From Prevotella sp. CAG:617 (GTDB taxonomy: Bacteria > Bacteroidota > Bacteroidia > Bacteroidales > Bacteroidaceae), in the NCBI GenBank assembly GCA_000438115.1, contig FR903582.1:23082-40412 (forward strand): a stretch of DNA of 17,331 nucleotides, given 5' to 3'. Under the pieces are notes generated by a model. That model did no database searches. It was given only the letters and a program-made list of their open reading frames with translations, and was not told the DNA's origin. Positions 14,833-17,331 of the stretch are shown one piece after another. The first letter of the stretch is position 1, and the number at the start of each line of letters is the position of its first letter. The translations under genes were made by a program, and so were the position numbers.

Positions 14833-14852
14833 CTTTATAAATGCTTATAAAG
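14833..14852. promoter_or_regulatory. Perfect dyad CTTTATAA-ATGC-TTATAAAG, possible operator
   Basis: Two exact 8-base half-sites in inverted orientation with a 4-base centre form a 20-base operator-like site. It lies 125 bases upstream of the -33 element of the 15060 gene and 145 bases after the flavodiiron T-run. In AT-rich DNA, chance palindromes of this kind occur, so regulatory use is only a possibility. Confidence 0.35.
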
Positions 14853-14977
14853 AAAATGAATTTAAAAATACCGGCCCGAAAAATCCAGAATCGGCCTTCC
14901 GTAATCTTAAAAATTGGTATTTTATTCCTATAAATTAACAGAAAAGTCCGAATAATCTCTTTTTTTCAAACTAACAT

Positions 14978-15008
14978 TTTGTTATCTGAACTTCAATCCA
15001 TACATTTG
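14978..15008 (+). promoter_or_regulatory. Consensus Bacteroidota promoter of the 15060 outer-membrane gene
   Basis: TTTG at 14978-14981, exactly 19 bases, then TACATTTG at 15001-15008 match both parts of the Bacteroidota sigma-ABfr consensus. Transcription should begin around 15013-15016, giving a leader of about 45 bases that is A-rich and lacks a Shine-Dalgarno sequence. This also rules out starts upstream of the ATG at 15060. Confidence 0.85.
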
Positions 15009-15059
15009 TCGCACCAAAGGGTAAGAAACAAAATATCAAACCTTATAAAAATTTACATC

Positions 15060-15716
15060 ATGAAACGTATTTTATTGCTGGCAGCTATTGCTTGCCTTAC
15101 GTTAGGTGCAAACGCACAGGTAACGAAACCGACTTCAGGTACGTTTGGTTTGGAAATCCAGATGAATCCGTTTGATCAGAACGGCCACACCTTCAGTATG
15201 GACGGACTGAAAGCCCGCTACTTCTTTAACGAAAAGAACGCTCTGCGCGCTAAAATAGGTTTTGACGTCACCAAGAACAAGACTTCAGACGAAGGTGATG
15301 AATACACTTCAAAAACGAGCGGATCATTCAAATTTGACATCGGCTATGAGCGTCATTTTGACCTGGCCAAGCGCCTTGATGCCTATGTAGGCGGTGAACT
15401 GGGTGTTGTACGCGACTTTGCCAAGAGCAAGACTTTCTTTGACGATGACAACTGGACCAAGGTAAAGAATGCTGACGGTGCTGCCGTAGGCTTCCATGTA
15501 GCAGCCGTTACGGGTCTTGACTTCTACGTATACAAGAGCCTGTACATCGGTGCCGAACTGAGCCTGGGCGTAGAAAGCAAAGTCAACAAGCGCAGCGAAA
15601 CCACTACCTGCATTGCCGGTAACGAAAGCACGGCAAAGGGTCCCAGCACGAAGAACCGCATTACAACCGCCGGCATCGAAGTGCAGCCGCAGTTGCGTTT
15701 GGGCTGGAACTTCTAA
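15060..15716 (+). CDS. Small outer-membrane beta-barrel protein
   Basis: The 218-residue product has a signal peptide (MKRILLLAAIACLTLGANAQ, cleavage after about residue 20). The mature chain of about 198 residues has alternating strands ending in an aromatic C-terminal strand (VQPQLRLGWNF), as in OmpA/OmpW-like 8-strand barrels. Internal strands such as FKFDIGYERHFDL, LDAYVGGELGVVRDF and SLYIGAELSLGVESK support this, and the C-terminal F is the usual BamA recognition signal. Function is not predictable: pore, adhesin or structural protein are all open. The frame is open back to 14979, but the promoter at 14978-15008 and the signal peptide both fix the start at ATG 15060. The near-perfect promoter and A-rich leader suggest high expression. 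It is a monocistronic unit closed by the terminator at 15792-15834. A lone cysteine (in ETTTCIAGN, about residue 183) is the only one in the predicted mature chain. Confidence 0.83.
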   Translation: MKRILLLAAIACLTLGANAQVTKPTSGTFGLEIQMNPFDQNGHTFSMDGLKARYFFNEKNALRAKIGFDVTKNKTSDEGDEYTSKTSGSFKFDIGYERHFDLAKRLDAYVGGELGVVRDFAKSKTFFDDDNWTKVKNADGAAVGFHVAAVTGLDFYVYKSLYIGAELSLGVESKVNKRSETTTCIAGNESTAKGPSTKNRITTAGIEVQPQLRLGWNF

Positions 15717-15725
15717 ATTAGCCAC

Positions 15726-15771
15726 AAAAAAAAAACGCACACTTTCCCTCTGAGTGAGGCAAACGTGTGTG
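15726..15771 (-). terminator. Minus-strand terminator of mutS
   Basis: Read on the minus strand, CACACAC pairs with GTGTGCG (15765-15771 and 15736-15742, one G-T pair) around an inner CCTC/GAGG stem, and ten T follow (complement of 15726-15735). It lies 105 bases beyond the mutS stop codon and uses the opposite strand from the hairpin next to it. Confidence 0.68.
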
Positions 15772-15791
15772 TGAATCAACCCTAAAGAGAA

Positions 15792-15834
15792 AGCCTCCTG
15801 CATGGTAAAGTTTACATGCAGGAGGCTGCTTTTT
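15792..15834 (+). terminator. Terminator of the 15060 outer-membrane gene (possibly bidirectional)
   Basis: AGCCTCCTGCATG (15792-15804) pairs perfectly with CATGCAGGAGGCT (15815-15827). Two bases later comes TTTTT (15830-15834). On the minus strand the stem is followed by TTTCTCTTT, so it may also slow transcripts coming from mutS. Confidence 0.88.
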
Positions 15835-15876
15835 GTATGAACGGTAATCACCCCCGTCTGAAACACAGACTTCACG

Positions 15877-17331
15877 TCAGGCCTGTCCGCTCACTATTTT
15901 CTGTATTTCATTAAGTTTGTTGAGCGCCTCCATGGGGGTGAGGTTATTAATGTCCAGCCCCTTTATTTCGTCGCGAATCTGCACCAGCACAGGGTCGTCA
16001 AGCTGAAAAAAGTTGAGCTGCATGCCGTTTGACTCTTCCTGATGCGTAAAATCAGAACGGCTTACGCCGTTGTCGCTGTTGTTGCGCTCCAGGTCCTTGA
16101 GAATCTCGTCGGCCCGCTCAACCACCACACGCGGCATACCGGCCAGACGGGCCACATGAATACCGAAGGAGTGGGCCGAACCGCCTTCAACGAGCTTGCG
16201 CAGAAACACGATGCGCCCGTTCACCTCGCGCACCGACACGTTGTAGTTACGGATGCGCGGAAAAAGTTTTTCCATTTCGTTCAGCTCATGATAATGCGTG
16301 GCAAAAAGCATACGCGCCCTCGACTGCACATCCTCGTGTATGCGCTCCACAATGGCCCAGGCAATGGAAATACCGTCGTAGGTCGAAGTGCCGCGCCCCA
16401 GCTCGTCAAACAAAATCAGCGAGCGCGGCGTCAGGTTGTTCATGATGTTGGCCGCCTCGCTCATTTCCACCATAAACGTACTCTCGCCCAGCGAAATGTT
16501 GTCGCTGGCGCCCACACGCGTAAAGATTTTGTCCACCAGTCCAATGCGGGCGCTGTCGGCCGGCACAAACGAACCCGTCTGCGCCAGCAATACGATAAGC
16601 GCCGTCTGGCGCAGCAGGGCGCTCTTTCCGGCCATGTTGGGACCGGTAATGATAATAATCTGCTGTTTTTCGTTGTCCAGATACACGTCGTTGGCCACGT
16701 AGCTCTCGCCAATGGGCATGAGTGTCTCGATAACGGGGTGACGCCCCTGCTTGATGTCAATGACCAGCGAATCGTCTACCACGGGACGCACGTATTTGTG
16801 GCGTTCGGCCACCTTGGCCATGGAGAGCAGGCAGTCAATCTCAGCCAGCAGGCGCGCATCTTCCTGCAGCGCCCCGATGTAGCACGAAGCAGCCTGCAAC
16901 AATTCCAAATAAAGGCGGTTTTCGAGTGCCAGGATGCGCTCCTCGGCCCCCAGTATCTTTTCTTCATACTGCTTAAGCTCCTGCGTAATGTAACGCTCGG
17001 CGCTGACCAGTGTCTGCTTGCGTATCCACCCCTCGGGCACACGGTCCTTGTAGGTATTGCGCACCTCAATGTAGTAACCGAATACGTTGTTGAAACCGAT
17101 TTTCAGACTCGGAATACCGGTAGCCTCTATCTCACGCTGCTGGATTTGCAGCAGATAATCCTTGCCCGAGGTTGAAATGTGACGCAGGTCGTCCAATTCG
17201 GCGTTCACGCCGGGAGCAATAACGCCGCCCTTGTTGAGCAGTATCGGAGGGTCGGGACGCAGCTCCTTACGGAGGCGCTCACACAGCGCCTCACAGCGCT
17301 CCACGCCCATGCCAATCACCTGCACGGGAGG
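15877..17331 (-). CDS. mutS: DNA mismatch repair protein MutS, C-terminal part (5' end outside window)
   Basis: MutS recognises base mismatches and small loops and recruits MutL. The frame is open to the window edge and ends at TGA (15879-15877), giving about 484 of the usual roughly 870 residues. Present are the end of the core domain, the DNA clamp region (around GYYIEVRNTYKDRVPEGW), the ABC-type ATPase with Walker A TGPNMAGKSALLRQ (about 16610-16650), Walker B LILFDELGRGTSTYDG (about 16375-16425), the ATHYHELNEM switch (about 16275-16310), and a C-terminal helical dimerisation tail (LTPMEALNKLNEIQ). The Walker A form with SALLRQ is usual in this phylum. The motif set and the SAHSFGIHVARLAGMP segment distinguish it from MutS2. 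A GTG at 17325 is in frame but internal, so the true start is upstream of the window. It converges with the 15060 gene and has its own terminator at 15726-15771. Confidence 0.97.
   Translation of the reverse strand, partial: PPVQVIGMGVERCEALCERLRKELRPDPPILLNKGGVIAPGVNAELDDLRHISTSGKDYLLQIQQREIEATGIPSLKIGFNNVFGYYIEVRNTYKDRVPEGWIRKQTLVSAERYITQELKQYEEKILGAEERILALENRLYLELLQAASCYIGALQEDARLLAEIDCLLSMAKVAERHKYVRPVVDDSLVIDIKQGRHPVIETLMPIGESYVANDVYLDNEKQQIIIITGPNMAGKSALLRQTALIVLLAQTGSFVPADSARIGLVDKIFTRVGASDNISLGESTFMVEMSEAANIMNNLTPRSLILFDELGRGTSTYDGISIAWAIVERIHEDVQSRARMLFATHYHELNEMEKLFPRIRNYNVSVREVNGRIVFLRKLVEGGSAHSFGIHVARLAGMPRVVVERADEILKDLERNNSDNGVSRSDFTHQEESNGMQLNFFQLDDPVLVQIRDEIKGLDINNLTPMEALNKLNEIQKIVSGQA

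Larger units (their letters stand above)
14688..14977. other. AT-rich intergenic region without genes
   Basis: The whole gap between the flavodiiron stop (14578) and the next start (15060) is 481 bases and becomes strongly AT-rich after about 14740, unlike the GC-rich surroundings. I see no convincing open reading frame, tRNA or known riboswitch in it. It does contain two inverted repeats (14759-14797 and 14833-14852), several runs of six to eight T, and the promoter that begins at 14978. Confidence 0.6.

Noticed and set aside
14979..15059. Upstream extension of the 15060 gene
   Set aside because: It overlaps the promoter and lies before the expected transcription start, and it would bury the signal peptide internally.
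1..17331. CRISPR arrays, tRNA/rRNA genes, insertion sequences, phage or toxin-antitoxin modules
   Set aside because: I looked for regular direct repeats, cloverleaf arms, terminal inverted repeats around transposase-like frames and small paired genes. None was seen.

Overview
The window looks like a chromosomal segment of a Bacteroidales bacterium (Bacteroidaceae/Prevotellaceae type), with GC content judged by eye at a little over half. Three things point there. The gene order is DUF6242 - DUF6089 - uppS - bamA - ompH - ompH. Promoters match the Bacteroidota pattern (TTTG or TTG, about 19 bases, TAnnTTTG) instead of E. coli -35/-10 boxes. Leaders are A-rich and lack clear Shine-Dalgarno sequences. 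The content is core chromosome. I see no mobile element, CRISPR array, tRNA or rRNA.

Layout. Positions 1-5948 hold a plus-strand cell-envelope cluster: the end of a DUF6242/BNR-repeat protein, a small DUF6089 outer-membrane protein, undecaprenyl diphosphate synthase (uppS), the outer-membrane insertase BamA and two Skp/OmpH periplasmic chaperones. A strong terminator closes it. Positions 6082-6628 hold a broken lipoprotein gene, with a stop codon right after the lipobox cysteine and a later frameshift. On the minus strand, 6746-8860 encodes a 7TMR-HD membrane phosphohydrolase related to the c-di-AMP phosphodiesterase PgpH. Divergent from it, 9119-13184 carries ahcY (S-adenosylhomocysteine hydrolase) and a YfhO-family membrane protein, with a long hairpin between them. 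Positions 13388-14578 encode a flavodiiron protein (FprA) for O2 or NO detoxification under its own promoter. A 481-base AT-rich intergenic region then carries two inverted repeats and a textbook Bacteroidota promoter driving a small outer-membrane beta-barrel protein (15060-15716). The window ends in the C-terminal half of mutS on the minus strand. The convergent omp/mutS pair is separated by one terminator for each strand.

How the genes work together. UppS makes the lipid carrier for wall and surface glycans, BamA inserts barrel proteins, and the two OmpH proteins carry unfolded barrel proteins across the periplasm. DUF6089 and the 15060 protein are themselves predicted small barrels, so they are probable BamA clients or partners. 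The other genes are housekeeping: methyl-cycle recycling, second-messenger turnover, anaerobe oxygen defence and mismatch repair.

I found no convincing new multi-gene system. The items most worth a second look are the decayed lipoprotein gene, the uncharacterised DUF6089 gene tied to bamA (with a terminal CxxC), the tyrosine-rich BamA segment, the alternative-hairpin element between the pgpH-like gene and ahcY, the ahcY/YfhO hairpin, and the dyad upstream of the 15060 gene.
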